Assembly: GCF_018604545.1 (NCBI RefSeq)
Contig: NZ_CP075896.1
Coordinates: 5,332,001 to 5,396,000 of the forward strand
Source: Streptomyces koelreuteriae
GTDB lineage: Bacteria; Actinomycetota; Actinomycetes; Streptomycetales; Streptomycetaceae
Direction of reading: 5' to 3'
Length of the DNA stretch: 64,000 nucleotides
Below the pieces are notes generated by a model. It saw only the letters and a program-made list of their open reading frames with translations. It searched no databases and was not told the DNA's origin. Positions 33,971-43,700 of this stretch are shown here, one piece after another. Every line of letters starts with the position of its first letter. Positions within the stretch are counted from its first letter, which is position 1. Position numbers and translations under genes: made by a program.

Positions 33971-36322
33971 TCAGCCGACGTCGGACGGGTCCAGACGGTA
34001 GATCGACGACTGGTTCGACGACTGGTTCGACTGCGACGAGGAGCTGGAGCCCGAGTTCGAGCCCGAGCTGGTGCTCTTGCTGTACGCGCTCTCCTTCACC
34101 GCCGTGCCGTGCTTCTGCACCCACGCCGTCACCTCGGAGCTGACACTGCTGCCGCCGCCGGGGCCGCCGCCCATGCCGCCGCCGAGCTGGATGTAGTGCA
34201 GCTCGCCGCTCTTCACCAGCTCCTTGAGCTTGGCCAGGGTCATCGCCTTGTCGGAGCCGGACCAGCCCCACATGGAGATGACGGGCTCCCCGCTGCTCAC
34301 GATCAGCTGGGCGGCGCCCTGCGAACTGGACACGGCCAGCAGCCACTTCGCGCCGTCCTGGTGCTTCTTCAGATACGAGATGAGCTCGCTGCTCGCGCCG
34401 CCCATGCCGCCACCGCCCATGCCACCGCCGGGGCCGCCGCCCATGCCGCCGGGCTGACCGCCGGTACTGCCCGTACCGCCCGGTTGGCCGCCGGTGCCGC
34501 TCTCGGCCGTACCGCTGCCGCTGCCGCCACCGGTGCCGTTCGGGGGCGTGCCTCCCGCACCGCCGGTGCCGCCGGGGGCCTGCCCGCCGGACGGCATCTC
34601 GCCACTCGGGAGGCCCCCACCGGCCTGGGTGTTGCCGCCCCTGCCCTCGGTGTTGCCGTCACCGGCCTGCGCGTTGCCGCCACCCGCCTGGGCGTTCCCG
34701 CCCTGCTGGCCACCGCCATTGCCACCGCCGTTGCCACCCGGCATGCCGTCACCGGAACCGCCCGGGAATCCCCGGCCGCCACCGCCGCCGCCCCCGGGGC
34801 CGCCGAAGCCGCTGCCCGTCGACGGGCCCGCGGTCGGGTTCGTACCGCCCATGCCGCCGCCCGAACCGGACGGCACCGACCAGGCGTACGCCGCCGGACC
34901 CGCCACGGCGGCGACGACCGCCGCCACCACGGATACCGCCAGCAGCCGTACCCGTGTCCCGGACGCGGACCGGAAGACGAGCAGTCCCACGATCGCCAGC
35001 GCCATGACCACGGCGATCGCCGGCCACAGCCAGGTGTTCCAGCCGGAGGCCCGCCGCAGGAGTACGACAGCCCAGACGGCCGTGACGCCCAGCCCGGCCG
35101 GCAGCACCCACGCCCACCGCTTGTCGGCGCGGAACGCGCGCAGCAGCATCACACCGCCGCCTCCGCACAGCGCCGCGATGCCGGGGGCGAGCGCGGTCGT
35201 GTAGTACGGGTGCATCGTGCCCTCGGCCATGGCGAAGGTCAGGTAGTGCAGGGCCGTCCAGCCGCCCCACAGCAGCAGCGCGGCGCGGGTGAGGTCGGTG
35301 CGCGGGGCGCGGCCGCACAGCACCAGTCCGCCGACGCAGGCGATGGCCGCGAAGGGGATCAGCCAGGAGATCTGGCCGCCGAGGATGTCGTTGAAGAGCC
35401 GGCCGAGCCCCGCGGTACCCGAGAAGCCGCCGCCTCCGCCACCGCCGCCTCCGCCGTTGCCCTCGCCGCCGAGGATCCGGCCCAGACCGTTGTAGCCCAT
35501 GATCAGGTCCCAGGCCGTGCCGTCCGTCGAACCGCCGATGTAGGGGCGGTCGTCGGCCGGGACGAGCGAGACCGCCGCCGCCCACCAGAAGCTGGACACG
35601 GCCAGCGCGACACCCGCGACGAGGAGGTTGACGACGCGCCTCACGAGCTTCGGCTTCGCCGCGTACAGATAGACCGCGAAGACGGCGGGCAGCGCGATGT
35701 ACCCCTGGAGCATCTTCGTGTTGAAGGCGAGGCCGAAGCAGACCGCGGAGCCGACCAGCGGCGACAACTTGCCGTTGTGGACGGCCCGCAGGGCGAGCGC
35801 CGCTCCGCCGGCCATCAGGAACACCAGCAGGGTGTCGGGGTTGTTGTCACGGTTGATGGCGACCGTGATCGGGGTCAGGGCCAGGACCAGCGCGGCCACC
35901 GTCGCCGCGCAGCGGCCCCACACCCGCTTCACCGAGGCGTGCACGATCCAGATCGTCGCCAGCGCGACCAGGACCATCGGCAGCATCATCTGCCAGGTGC
36001 CGTAACCGAACACCCGGCACGACAGACCCATGACCATCAGAGCGAACGGCGGCTTGTCGACGGTGAGGAAGTTGCCCGCGTCCAGCGAGCCGAAGAACCA
36101 CGCCTTCCAGCTCTCCGTGCCGCTCAGCACGGCCGCGCTGTAGAAGCTGTTGAGGCTGGAGCCGGACAGGTTCCAGGAGTAGAGCACCGCGGCCAGGGCG
36201 AGGATCGCGAGCAGCGCGGGCAGCGACCAGCGCGGGGCGGCGGTGTCCCCGGGCGGGGGTGCGGCGGGCTCGGCGGTGCGGATCTGGGGTTCGGTGGCAG
36301 ATGTCACCCTTGCACGATGCAC
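33971..36322 (-). CDS. GT39/ArnT-like membrane glycosyltransferase (YkcB-type) with Gly/Asn-rich insert
   Basis: The 783-residue protein has about 11 membrane helices over residues 30-490. Motifs of undecaprenyl-phosphate-sugar-using transferases are present: NSFYSAAVLSGTESWKAWFFG, DAGNFLTVDKPP and NRDNNPDTLL. Residues about 500-650 are almost pure Gly/Asn/Ala/Pro low-complexity repeat, followed by a globular YkcB C-terminal-like domain (YLKKHQDGAKWLLAVSSSQ, SMWGWSGSD). It should transfer sugar to an extracytoplasmic acceptor. The GTG start at 36322 is tentative; GTG 36307 is possible. Confidence 0.85.
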   Translation of the reverse strand: MHRARVTSATEPQIRTAEPAAPPPGDTAAPRWSLPALLAILALAAVLYSWNLSGSSLNSFYSAAVLSGTESWKAWFFGSLDAGNFLTVDKPPFALMVMGLSCRVFGYGTWQMMLPMVLVALATIWIVHASVKRVWGRCAATVAALVLALTPITVAINRDNNPDTLLVFLMAGGAALALRAVHNGKLSPLVGSAVCFGLAFNTKMLQGYIALPAVFAVYLYAAKPKLVRRVVNLLVAGVALAVSSFWWAAAVSLVPADDRPYIGGSTDGTAWDLIMGYNGLGRILGGEGNGGGGGGGGGGFSGTAGLGRLFNDILGGQISWLIPFAAIACVGGLVLCGRAPRTDLTRAALLLWGGWTALHYLTFAMAEGTMHPYYTTALAPGIAALCGGGGVMLLRAFRADKRWAWVLPAGLGVTAVWAVVLLRRASGWNTWLWPAIAVVMALAIVGLLVFRSASGTRVRLLAVSVVAAVVAAVAGPAAYAWSVPSGSGGGMGGTNPTAGPSTGSGFGGPGGGGGGGRGFPGGSGDGMPGGNGGGNGGGQQGGNAQAGGGNAQAGDGNTEGRGGNTQAGGGLPSGEMPSGGQAPGGTGGAGGTPPNGTGGGSGSGTAESGTGGQPGGTGSTGGQPGGMGGGPGGGMGGGGMGGASSELISYLKKHQDGAKWLLAVSSSQGAAQLIVSSGEPVISMWGWSGSDKAMTLAKLKELVKSGELHYIQLGGGMGGGPGGGSSVSSEVTAWVQKHGTAVKESAYSKSTSSGSNSGSSSSSQSNQSSNQSSIYRLDPSDVG

Positions 36323-36388
36323 ACCGCCGATGGGGGCGGACTGTGTCCTGTCTGGGAGCAGGCTGTGGATAGCCCGCCGCCCGGGGCG

Positions 36389-36997
36389 TTACGGGGATGA
36401 GCTCCAAGGGGCGAGCAGGTCTTGGAGCAGCTGGGCGAAGACGCTGTCCAGCGTGTCCTCCCAGGCCTGGTTGCCGGCGGCTTCGGGGCAGAGGGCGGTG
36501 GGGCGGCCGATCCAGAGGATCTTCCAGGGCCTGGTGTTCAGCGCGGCGTCGCCCCAGACCCCGCCGTGCGGGGAGAGCGGGTGGAGCAGATCGCTGATCC
36601 GTTCCGTCGCGATCTGTACCAGTGGGCCCTCGATCACGCTGTGCGCGGTCGTGAACGCACCTGGGGAGGAGCGGGCGACGGCGGCCGTCGTCGGATGGCG
36701 ACGGATGGTGCGCGCCACTTCGGTCAGATGGTGGGTGATTCCTGTGACGGTGCCGTCGCTGGGACAGGCGCGCCGAGCTGTGTCGAAGGCGTGCGCCAGT
36801 TCCGTCCTGAGCGCGAGCAGGTGCAGCGCGGTGGCCGACTTCCAGTTGGAGTAGAGGAAGTTGCGTGACGTGCCGCAGCTACGGGCGATGGCCGCCAGGG
36901 AAACATTCAGGCCGTCGGTGCGCATGAGTGTGCGCACTGTGGCGATCACGTTTCCTGTGCTGTGAGGGTCGTGCAGGTACGAGAATCCCGGGCTCAT
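36389..36997 (-). CDS. TetR-like transcriptional regulator
   Basis: This 202-residue regulator has an N-terminal HTH (about residues 20-60: VRTLMRTDGLNVSLAAIARSC, TSRNFLYSNW). The first ATG (37006) touches the SD-like AAGAAGG, whereas ATG 36997 lies 9 bp after it, so 36997 is preferred. The C-terminal domain matches no specific subfamily. It lies 66 bp upstream of the glycosyltransferase on the same strand and could regulate it. Confidence 0.75.
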   Translation of the reverse strand: MSPGFSYLHDPHSTGNVIATVRTLMRTDGLNVSLAAIARSCGTSRNFLYSNWKSATALHLLALRTELAHAFDTARRACPSDGTVTGITHHLTEVARTIRRHPTTAAVARSSPGAFTTAHSVIEGPLVQIATERISDLLHPLSPHGGVWGDAALNTRPWKILWIGRPTALCPEAAGNQAWEDTLDSVFAQLLQDLLAPWSSSP

Positions 36998-37090
36998 GCC
37001 ACTCATCCTTCTTAAAGTGTGAGCACGCGGGAGGCAGTTGCCAATGATGCGCTCGAATGAGCGATGGGTGAACGGGGGGACGGGGAGTGC

Positions 37091-37315
37091 TCACGGTTTT
37101 TGGGAGAGGTGGTGTTTGATGGCGGTGATGAACGACGACCAACCATCAGAGCCAAAGACCAACGCCGGGCCCTTCGGGTTCTTGGAGTCCCGGACAGGAA
37201 TGCCTGATTCGTAGTCGTCCAGCACCTCGACGCAGCTGCCCCCGTCGTTCCCGCTGTACGACGACTTGCGCCAGCCGCTGAGTGTGGCGGCGTTCGGTAT
37301 CGTGCGCTCAGTCAT
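37091..37315 (-). CDS. DUF397 protein
   Basis: This 74-residue protein carries the DUF397 hallmarks GWRKSSYSGNDGGSCVEV and VRDSKNPKGPALVFG and ends in a short basic tail. DUF397 proteins are small cytoplasmic partners of XRE/DUF5753 regulators in streptomycetes (BldB-, AbaA- and WhiJ-type systems) and often modulate development or antibiotic production. Its ATG overlaps the last 8 bp of the upstream regulator gene, so the pair is translationally coupled. Confidence 0.92.
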   Translation of the reverse strand: MTERTIPNAATLSGWRKSSYSGNDGGSCVEVLDDYESGIPVRDSKNPKGPALVFGSDGWSSFITAIKHHLSQKP

Positions 37316-38102
37316 GGTGTCCGTATTCCTTCGCTGTCGCCTTGAGCAGGGCGAGTGACTCCCTCAACGGCAGTGCATCGCTCAGTGCGAGATCGTAGGC
37401 GCCCTGAATGCGCTGGACCAGGGCCGGGGAGTCGTGCACCTTGCCCATGTGGAGGCCCTCTGTATAGGCCACCGGCGGCTGATCCTCGAACCACATCAGC
37501 GACACCATGCTGTGCAGCAGCGGATGGGCGCCCAGGCCGAACGGCACCACATGTACGCGCACGCGCTCGGCCTCGACCAAGCGGACGATGTGCACGAGCT
37601 GTTCCGCCATGACCTCCTGGCCACCGACTGGGCGGCGCAGCACTGCCTCGTCCAGCAGCGCCCACACCACGGGCGTCACGGGGTCGGCGAGGATCTTCGA
37701 TCGCTCAAGCCGTGTGACGACGAGCCTGTCACACTCCTGTTCACTCCACGGGGGGAAGGCGGTGCTCAGGACCGCACGTACGTACCTCTCCGTCTGCAGG
37801 ATGCCGGGCACATGGGACAGCGCGAACTCGCGGATCATTGTTGCCTGTTGTTCGAGCTCCAGCGCTGCAGCGAAGTGATCCGCAACTGCTCGGTCATCCT
37901 GCGGCAGGAAACTGCTCAGCACATTCCCCGTGTTCAACGCCCTGTCCAGGCGCCGTGCGTCCTCCTTCGACGGAATGCGGCGTCCCGCCTCGATGTGCGA
38001 GATGTGCGACCGGGTCATGACCGCCATGTCGGCCAATTGCTGCTGCGTCAGCCCGGCCGCCTCGCGCTGCTGCTTGAGCCAGTCACCGTACGTGCTGGTC
38101 AT
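37308..38102 (-). CDS. XRE-family HTH regulator with DUF5753 domain
   Basis: This 264-residue WhiJ-like regulator has an HTH_XRE domain in residues 1-65 (LKQQREAAGLTQQQLADMAV, RSHISHIEAGRRIPS) and a DUF5753 domain (about 90-260: VPGILQTERYVRAVLSTAFPP). ATG 38102 is preferred to GTG 38108 because AGGGAG is 5 bp upstream of it. It is coupled to the DUF397 gene and divergent from a 126-residue hypothetical gene, as in other streptomycete cassettes. Two short palindromes in the divergent region are candidate operators. Confidence 0.9.
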   Translation of the reverse strand: MTSTYGDWLKQQREAAGLTQQQLADMAVMTRSHISHIEAGRRIPSKEDARRLDRALNTGNVLSSFLPQDDRAVADHFAAALELEQQATMIREFALSHVPGILQTERYVRAVLSTAFPPWSEQECDRLVVTRLERSKILADPVTPVVWALLDEAVLRRPVGGQEVMAEQLVHIVRLVEAERVRVHVVPFGLGAHPLLHSMVSLMWFEDQPPVAYTEGLHMGKVHDSPALVQRIQGAYDLALSDALPLRESLALLKATAKEYGHHD

Positions 38103-38168
38103 GGCCACTCCCTTGCGACAAATGCCTGGTCACACCGCACCCTCTGGCGAGCCTAGCCCGGCACCTCT

Positions 38169-38200
38169 CACTCTGTGAGTGGATCGCTACACAAAGCGAT
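38169..38200. promoter_or_regulatory. Two adjacent palindromes in divergent XRE region
   Basis: CACTCTGTGAGTG (38169-38181) is a perfect 5-bp-arm palindrome. Next to it, ATCGCT-N6-AGCGAT (38183-38200) has 6-bp arms. They lie between the XRE regulator (minus) and the gene at 38264 (plus), and are reasonable XRE binding sites. Confidence 0.4.
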
Positions 38201-38263
38201 ACCCCCGCGACCGTGCGACCGGTCCGGGGGCGTGGCCATCAACGACCCTACGGAGTTGAAGAC

Positions 38264-38644
38264 ATGAGTCACCGTATCGCCCGTCTCCCCTATCTGGTCG
38301 CCCATGGAGAGGACCGCGTGACCGGCGGCGGCCGCGGCGGCCAGGCCGACACCATGAGACTGCTCCCCTGGTCCGGTCAGGGAGGCAAGCCCTGTTACCT
38401 CGTCGGCGACGGGACCGGATACCTCTCCCGCGTGGCCGACGACATCGAGTGCCTGCAACTGGATATGGCCGCCCGACTCCTGGACCACGCCACCGACATG
38501 CTCGCCGACCACAAGGCCACCACCGCGCAGCTCCGTTTCCTGGTGGCCCGGATGACCGAGGCGCTGCGCGACGTCCACCGCGTCGCGGAGAGCAGGGGCG
38601 CCAGACTTCCCGCACCCGACGGCGGTCACATCGCCTCTCGGTAA
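38264..38644 (+). CDS. Hypothetical protein divergent from XRE/DUF397 pair
   Basis: The protein has 126 residues from ATG 38264 with GGAG at useful spacing; an in-frame extension to 38213 lacks an SD. It has a C-terminal amphipathic helical region (about residues 60-105: LDMAARLLDHATDMLADHKA, RFLVARMTEALRDVHRVAE), possibly a coiled coil, and no signal or membrane segment. Small genes beside XRE/DUF397 pairs are common, and regulation by that pair is likely. I recognise no domain. Confidence 0.65.
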   Translation: MSHRIARLPYLVAHGEDRVTGGGRGGQADTMRLLPWSGQGGKPCYLVGDGTGYLSRVADDIECLQLDMAARLLDHATDMLADHKATTAQLRFLVARMTEALRDVHRVAESRGARLPAPDGGHIASR

Positions 38645-38707
38645 CGACTCGTACACGCCTTCCCCAAGGCCTACAACCTTTGCCCCTGGTCCGCGAGTCA
38701 AGGGTGC

Positions 38708-39559
38708 ATGACTTCTGGGATATCCCGCCGTGGGAGAGTGCTGGCGGCGGCCGTGGGTACGGGTGTGCTCGTGCCGCTCATCGCCGCCGCCACGCCCGCC
38801 GCCGCTGCCGCGCCGACCGTGACCTGCAGCTCGGCCAAGGCCGGCCTGGCCGCCAAGCTGAAGAAGGACATCACCGCCGCGCTGGCCGGCCGCAAGGGCA
38901 CGGTGGCCGTCGGCCTCTACGACCGCAGTACCAACACGACGTGCACGCTGCGCGCGAGTTCCGCCTACGACTCGGCCAGTGTCGTCAAGGTGACTGTTCT
39001 GGCCGCCCTGCTCTGGGACGCGAAGAAGTCGAACCGGTATCTCACCGACCGCGAGAACTCCCTCGCCAAGGCGATGATCACCAAGTCGGACAACGCGGCG
39101 ACCTCCACGCTGTGGAAGCAGCTCGGCATGACGAAGATCAAGGGCTTCCTCAGTGCCGCCGGCATGACCCAGACCAAGCCCGGCGCGAACGGCTACTGGG
39201 GCCTGACCCAGATCACCGTCACCGACGAGCAGAAGCTGCTGAAGCTCCTCACCGCCAAGAACGCGGTCCTGAGCGACAACTCCCGCTCCTACATCGTGAA
39301 GTTGATGGGCCAGGTCGTCTCGTCCCAGCGCTGGGGAACGCCGTACGGGGTGCCCTCGGGCGTCACCGTGGCCGTCAAGAACGGCTGGCTGCAACGCTCC
39401 ACGAACGGCTGGCGGGTGCACAGCGTCGGCGCGTTCAAGGGCGGCGGCCACGACTATGTGATGACGGTGCTCACCCACGGCAACAGCACCATGAACTACG
39501 GCATCACCACCATCCAGGCCGTGGCGAAGGTCATCCACAAGGACCTGGCCGCGAGCTGA
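38708..39559 (+). CDS. Secreted serine hydrolase, class A beta-lactamase-like
   Basis: The 283-residue protein has a Tat-like signal (SRRGRVLAAAVG... AAAAA). The penicillin-binding fold motifs are all visible: SxxK as SVVK (near residue 95), SDN as KSDNAA, and a KTG variant KNG in VAVKNGWL. Length and motif order match class A beta-lactamases, and many streptomycete members are annotated only as serine hydrolases. A true beta-lactamase or a DD-peptidase-like enzyme both fit. It is monocistronic with a short upstream gap. Confidence 0.85.
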   Translation: MTSGISRRGRVLAAAVGTGVLVPLIAAATPAAAAAPTVTCSSAKAGLAAKLKKDITAALAGRKGTVAVGLYDRSTNTTCTLRASSAYDSASVVKVTVLAALLWDAKKSNRYLTDRENSLAKAMITKSDNAATSTLWKQLGMTKIKGFLSAAGMTQTKPGANGYWGLTQITVTDEQKLLKLLTAKNAVLSDNSRSYIVKLMGQVVSSQRWGTPYGVPSGVTVAVKNGWLQRSTNGWRVHSVGAFKGGGHDYVMTVLTHGNSTMNYGITTIQAVAKVIHKDLAAS

Positions 39560-39612
39560 CCCTTCACCGCGCGGCCTACCCGGCGTCACCGGCCCGTCCT
39601 ACGGTGACGCCC

Positions 39613-40599
39613 ATGCCTCTGAGAACCCGCCTCGCCCTTCTCACCGCAGGCCTGACGGCGGCCACCTGCCTGACCGCCGTCGGCCCCGCCCATGCACACA
39701 CCTCGCAGCCCTCGCACGCCTGCTCGCCGTCCGTCTCCATCGACCGCTTCTCCGACGCGCTCGACAAGACGACGTACGAGGACACCTTCGTCGGCAACAT
39801 CTCCGCGCTCGCCGTGGACAGCGACGGCTCCCTCGCCGCCCTCTCTGACCGCTCGTCGCTGTTCCGCCTGGACGCGCGGACGCTGAAGCCCCGCTCCGTC
39901 GTCCCGCTCACCGACGAGACCGGGGCGGCTCTCGACTCCGAGGGCCTGGTCGTCGACCGGGACGGCACCCGCCTGGTCACCTCGGAGACCGAGCCCTCCA
40001 TACGCCGCTACTCCCGCACCGGCACGATCCTCGACCGTCTCCCGGTCCCGGACGACCTGCGCGTGACCCCGGCGGGCCGTGCCCGGCCCAACGGCACGTT
40101 CGAGGGCCTGACCCTGCTGCCCGGCGGTCGCACCTTGGTGGCCTCGATGGAGTACCCGCTCTCCGGCGACAGCGCTGACACGGTCCGCTTCCAGACCTGG
40201 GACCGCCACCGGGGCCACTTCCGGCTCGGGCGCCAGTACGCGTACCGCACGGACCCCGCCCTCGGCGTCTCCGAGATCCAGGCCACCCCCGACGGCCGCC
40301 TCCTGGTCCTGGAACGCGGCTTCACCTCCGGCGTCGGCAACACGGTCCGCCTCTACCTGGCCGACCCCCGCCACGCGATGCGGAAGACCCTGCTCACCGA
40401 CCTCGCCACCTGCCCCACCCTCGGAGCCACGGCCAAGCAACCCCAGCCGAACCCCCTCCTCGACAACATCGAGGCCATGACGATCACGGGCCGTACGAAG
40501 AACACCCTGAAGGTCCTGCTCGCCAGCGACGACAACCAGAACCCGACACAAACGACCCGCTTCTATTACTTGCGGGTAAGGGCAACGCCTTTCCTTTAG
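39613..40599 (+). CDS. Secreted esterase-like/phytase-like beta-propeller protein
   Basis: The 328-residue protein has a signal peptide (MPLRTRLALLTAGLTA... AHAH) and a PF13449-type phytase-like/esterase-like propeller: repeated strands such as NISALAVDSDGSLAALSDRS, SEGLVVDRDGTRLVTSETEP, NGTFEGLTLLPGGRTLVAS and DNIEAMTITG. Members are exported and sometimes hydrolyse phosphomonoesters, but specificity is not predictable. The second copy of a dispersed repeat starts at its stop codon. Confidence 0.8.
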   Translation: MPLRTRLALLTAGLTAATCLTAVGPAHAHTSQPSHACSPSVSIDRFSDALDKTTYEDTFVGNISALAVDSDGSLAALSDRSSLFRLDARTLKPRSVVPLTDETGAALDSEGLVVDRDGTRLVTSETEPSIRRYSRTGTILDRLPVPDDLRVTPAGRARPNGTFEGLTLLPGGRTLVASMEYPLSGDSADTVRFQTWDRHRGHFRLGRQYAYRTDPALGVSEIQATPDGRLLVLERGFTSGVGNTVRLYLADPRHAMRKTLLTDLATCPTLGATAKQPQPNPLLDNIEAMTITGRTKNTLKVLLASDDNQNPTQTTRFYYLRVRATPFL

Positions 40600-40622
40600 G
40601 GGCGCGGGGAACTGCGCGATCA
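40598..40622. repeat. Dispersed intergenic repeat, copy 2
   Basis: Identical over 25 bases to 565-589 (starts AGGGGCGCGGGGAACTGCG). It begins within the TAG of the phytase-like gene and lies before the ABC exporter gene. The 3' flank differs from copy 1, so the conserved word ends near ATCA. Confidence 0.7.
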
Positions 40623-40734
40623 ACCCCCACACAGCCGCACCCGAAGAACAACCGATCTCCCCACTGCGGGATGAAATCCGCCCCCGAACACGTTGGTGTC
40701 TTCCGGCAGCTCAGGACGACTGGAAGGCACCGGT

Positions 40735-43700
40735 GTGACACCGAAACGGGGATGGGCACGACGACTGTGGGCCTACGCATGGCGCCACCCGAAGGACGTC
40801 GTACTCGCCCTCGGCTCCTCCCTGGCGGGCATGGCCGTCATGGCCCTCGTCCCCCTGATCACCAAGGTGATCATCGACGACGTCATCAGCGACCACACCA
40901 GGGACATGACCACCTGGGCCGGGCTCCTGATCGCCGCCGCCCTGGTCGTCTACGTCCTCACCTACATCCGCCGCTACTACGGCGGCCGCCTCGCCCTGGA
41001 CGTCCAGCACGACCTGCGGACGGAGATGTACGGGACGATCACCCGGCTCGACGGCCGCCGCCAGGACGAGCTGTCCACCGGCCAGGTCGTCGGCCGGGCC
41101 ACCAGCGACCTCCAGCTCATCCAGGGCCTGCTGTTCATGCTCCCGATGACCATCGGGAACTTCCTGCTCTTCCTGATCTCCCTGGTGATCATGGCCTGGC
41201 TGTCCTGGCCGCTCACCCTCGTCGCCCTGGCCGTCGCCCCCGCCCTCGCGTACATCGCGAAGCGCAGCCGCACCCGGCTGCACCCCTCCACCTGGTACGC
41301 CCAGGCGCAGGCCGCCGCCGTGGCGGGCGTGGTCGACGGGGCCGTCAGCGGTGTACGCGTGGTGAAGGGCTTCGGGCAGGAGGAGCAGGAGACCGGGAAG
41401 CTGAGGGAGGTCGGCCGCAGGCTGTTCGCGGGCCGGCTGCGCACCGTCCGCCTGAACTCGGTCTACACCCCGGCGCTCCAGTCCGTCCCGGCGCTCGGCC
41501 AGGTCGCGATGCTGGCGCTCGGCGGCTGGCTGGCGGTGCGCGGGCACATCACGCTCGGTACGTTCGTGGCCTTCTCGACCTACCTCGCCCAGCTGGTCGG
41601 CCCGGTGCGCATGCTGGCCGTGGTTCTCACCGTCGGCCAGCAGGCCCGGGCCGGTACCGAGCGGGTCCTGGAGCTGATCGACACCGAGCCCTCGCTCCAG
41701 GACGGCTCCAAGGACCTGCCCGCCGACGCCCCCGCGACGGTGGAGTTCGACGACGTCTCCTTCGGCTATGAAGCCGACCGCCCCGTCCTCGACGGGCTGT
41801 CGTTCGAGATCCGCCCCGGGGAGACTCTCGCGGTCGTCGGCTCATCGGGTTCCGGCAAGTCCACGGTCTCCCTGCTCCTGCCGCGCTTCTACGACGTCAC
41901 GCGCGGCGCCGTCCTGATCGGCGGCCACGATGTGCGGGAGCTGACCCTGGAGTCGCTGCGGTCCGCGATCGGGCTGGTCCCGGAGGACTCGTTCCTCTTC
42001 TCGGACACCGTCCGCAGCAACATCGCCTACGGCCGCCCGGACGCCACCCAGGAGGAGATCGAGAAGGCCGCCCGGGCCGCCCAGGCGGACCGTTTCATCA
42101 GCGAGCTGCCCGACGGCTACGACACCACCGTCGGCGAGCACGGCCTCACCCTCTCCGGCGGCCAGCGCCAGCGCGTCGCCCTCGCCCGCGCCATCCTCAC
42201 CGACCCGCGTCTGCTCGTCCTGGACGACGCCACCTCCGCCGTGGACGCCCGCGTCGAGCACGAGATCCACGAGGCCCTCAAGGGCGTCATGCGGGGCCGT
42301 ACGACCCTGCTGATCGCGCACCGCCGCTCCACCCTGAACCTCGCCGACCGCATCGCCGTCCTGGACGGCGGCCGCCTCGCCGACATCGGCACCCACGACG
42401 AGCTCCAGCGCCGCTCCGCCCTCTACCGGCGGCTGCTCACCGACCCCGACGAGCTGGGCGCGGTCTCCCCGGGCCACACGCAGCCCGTCTGTCCCCAGGA
42501 GGACACCTCCGTACGGGACGAGCTGGACGCGGAGTTCGACGCCGAGCGCGGGGTCACGCCACGGCTGTGGACCGGCGACCGCGAGCGCAAGGACCTCGCC
42601 CTCGCCGAGAGCCCCGCCACGCCCGAGCTGCTCGCCCAGGTCGAGGCGCTGCCCCCGGCCACCGACGTCCCCGACATCGACGAGTCGCGGGCCGTGCAGC
42701 CGGAGGAGTCCTACGGTCTGCGCCGGCTGCTGCGCGGCTTCGGGCTGCCGCTGCTGGTCAGCCTCGCCCTGGTCGCCACCGACGCGGGCATGGGCCTGCT
42801 GCTGCCGGTGCTGATCCGGCACGGCATCGACTCCGGCGTCACCCAGGCCGCCCTCGGCGCCGTCTGGGCGGCCGCCCTGCTCGGGCTGCTCACGGTGGTG
42901 GTGCAGTGGGCGGCGCAGATCGGCGAGACCCGGATGACCGGCCGTACCGGCGAGCGGGTCCTGTACTCGCTGCGGCTGAAGATCTTCGCCCAGCTCCAGC
43001 GCCTCGGGCTCGACTACTACGAGCGGGAGCTGACCGGCCGGATCATGACCCGGATGACGACCGACGTCGACGCGCTGTCGACGTTCCTCCAGACAGGGCT
43101 GGTCACGGCCTTCGTCTCGATCGTCACCTTCTTCGGCATCATGGTCGCCCTGCTGGTGATCGACGTACAGCTCGCACTGGTCGTCTTCGCGACGCTGCCG
43201 CTGCTGGTCATCGCCACGTTCTTCTTCCGCCGGGCGAGCGTGAAGGCGTACGAACTGGCCCGTGAGCGGGTGTCGGTGGTCAACGCCGACCTTCAGGAGT
43301 CGGTGGCGGGGCTGCGGATCGTGCAGGCGTTCCGGCGCGAGGGGGACGGCGGGCGGCGGTTCGCCGGGCGCAGCGCCGACTACCGCCAGGCGCGCATACG
43401 GGGTCAGTGGCTGATCTCGATCTACTTCCCGTTCGTGCAGTTCCTGTCGTCGGTGGCGGCGGCGGCCGTGCTGATCGTCGGCGGCGCCCGGGTCGACAAC
43501 GGCACGCTGGCGATCGGCTCGCTGGTGGCGTACCTGCTCTACATCGACCTGTTCTTCGCGCCCGTGCAGCAGCTCTCCCAGGTCTTCGACGGCTACCAGC
43601 AGGCGACCGTCTCGCTGGGCCGCATCCAGGAGCTGCTCCAGGAGCCGACGTCGACGAAGTCCGCCGACGAACCCCTGGAGGTCCTCTCCCTGCGCGGCGA

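Noticed and set aside
34749..35585. Antisense and alternate frames in the Gly-rich part of the GT39-like gene
   Set aside because: They arise from repetitive GC-rich DNA. The annotated frame has membrane helices and family motifs.
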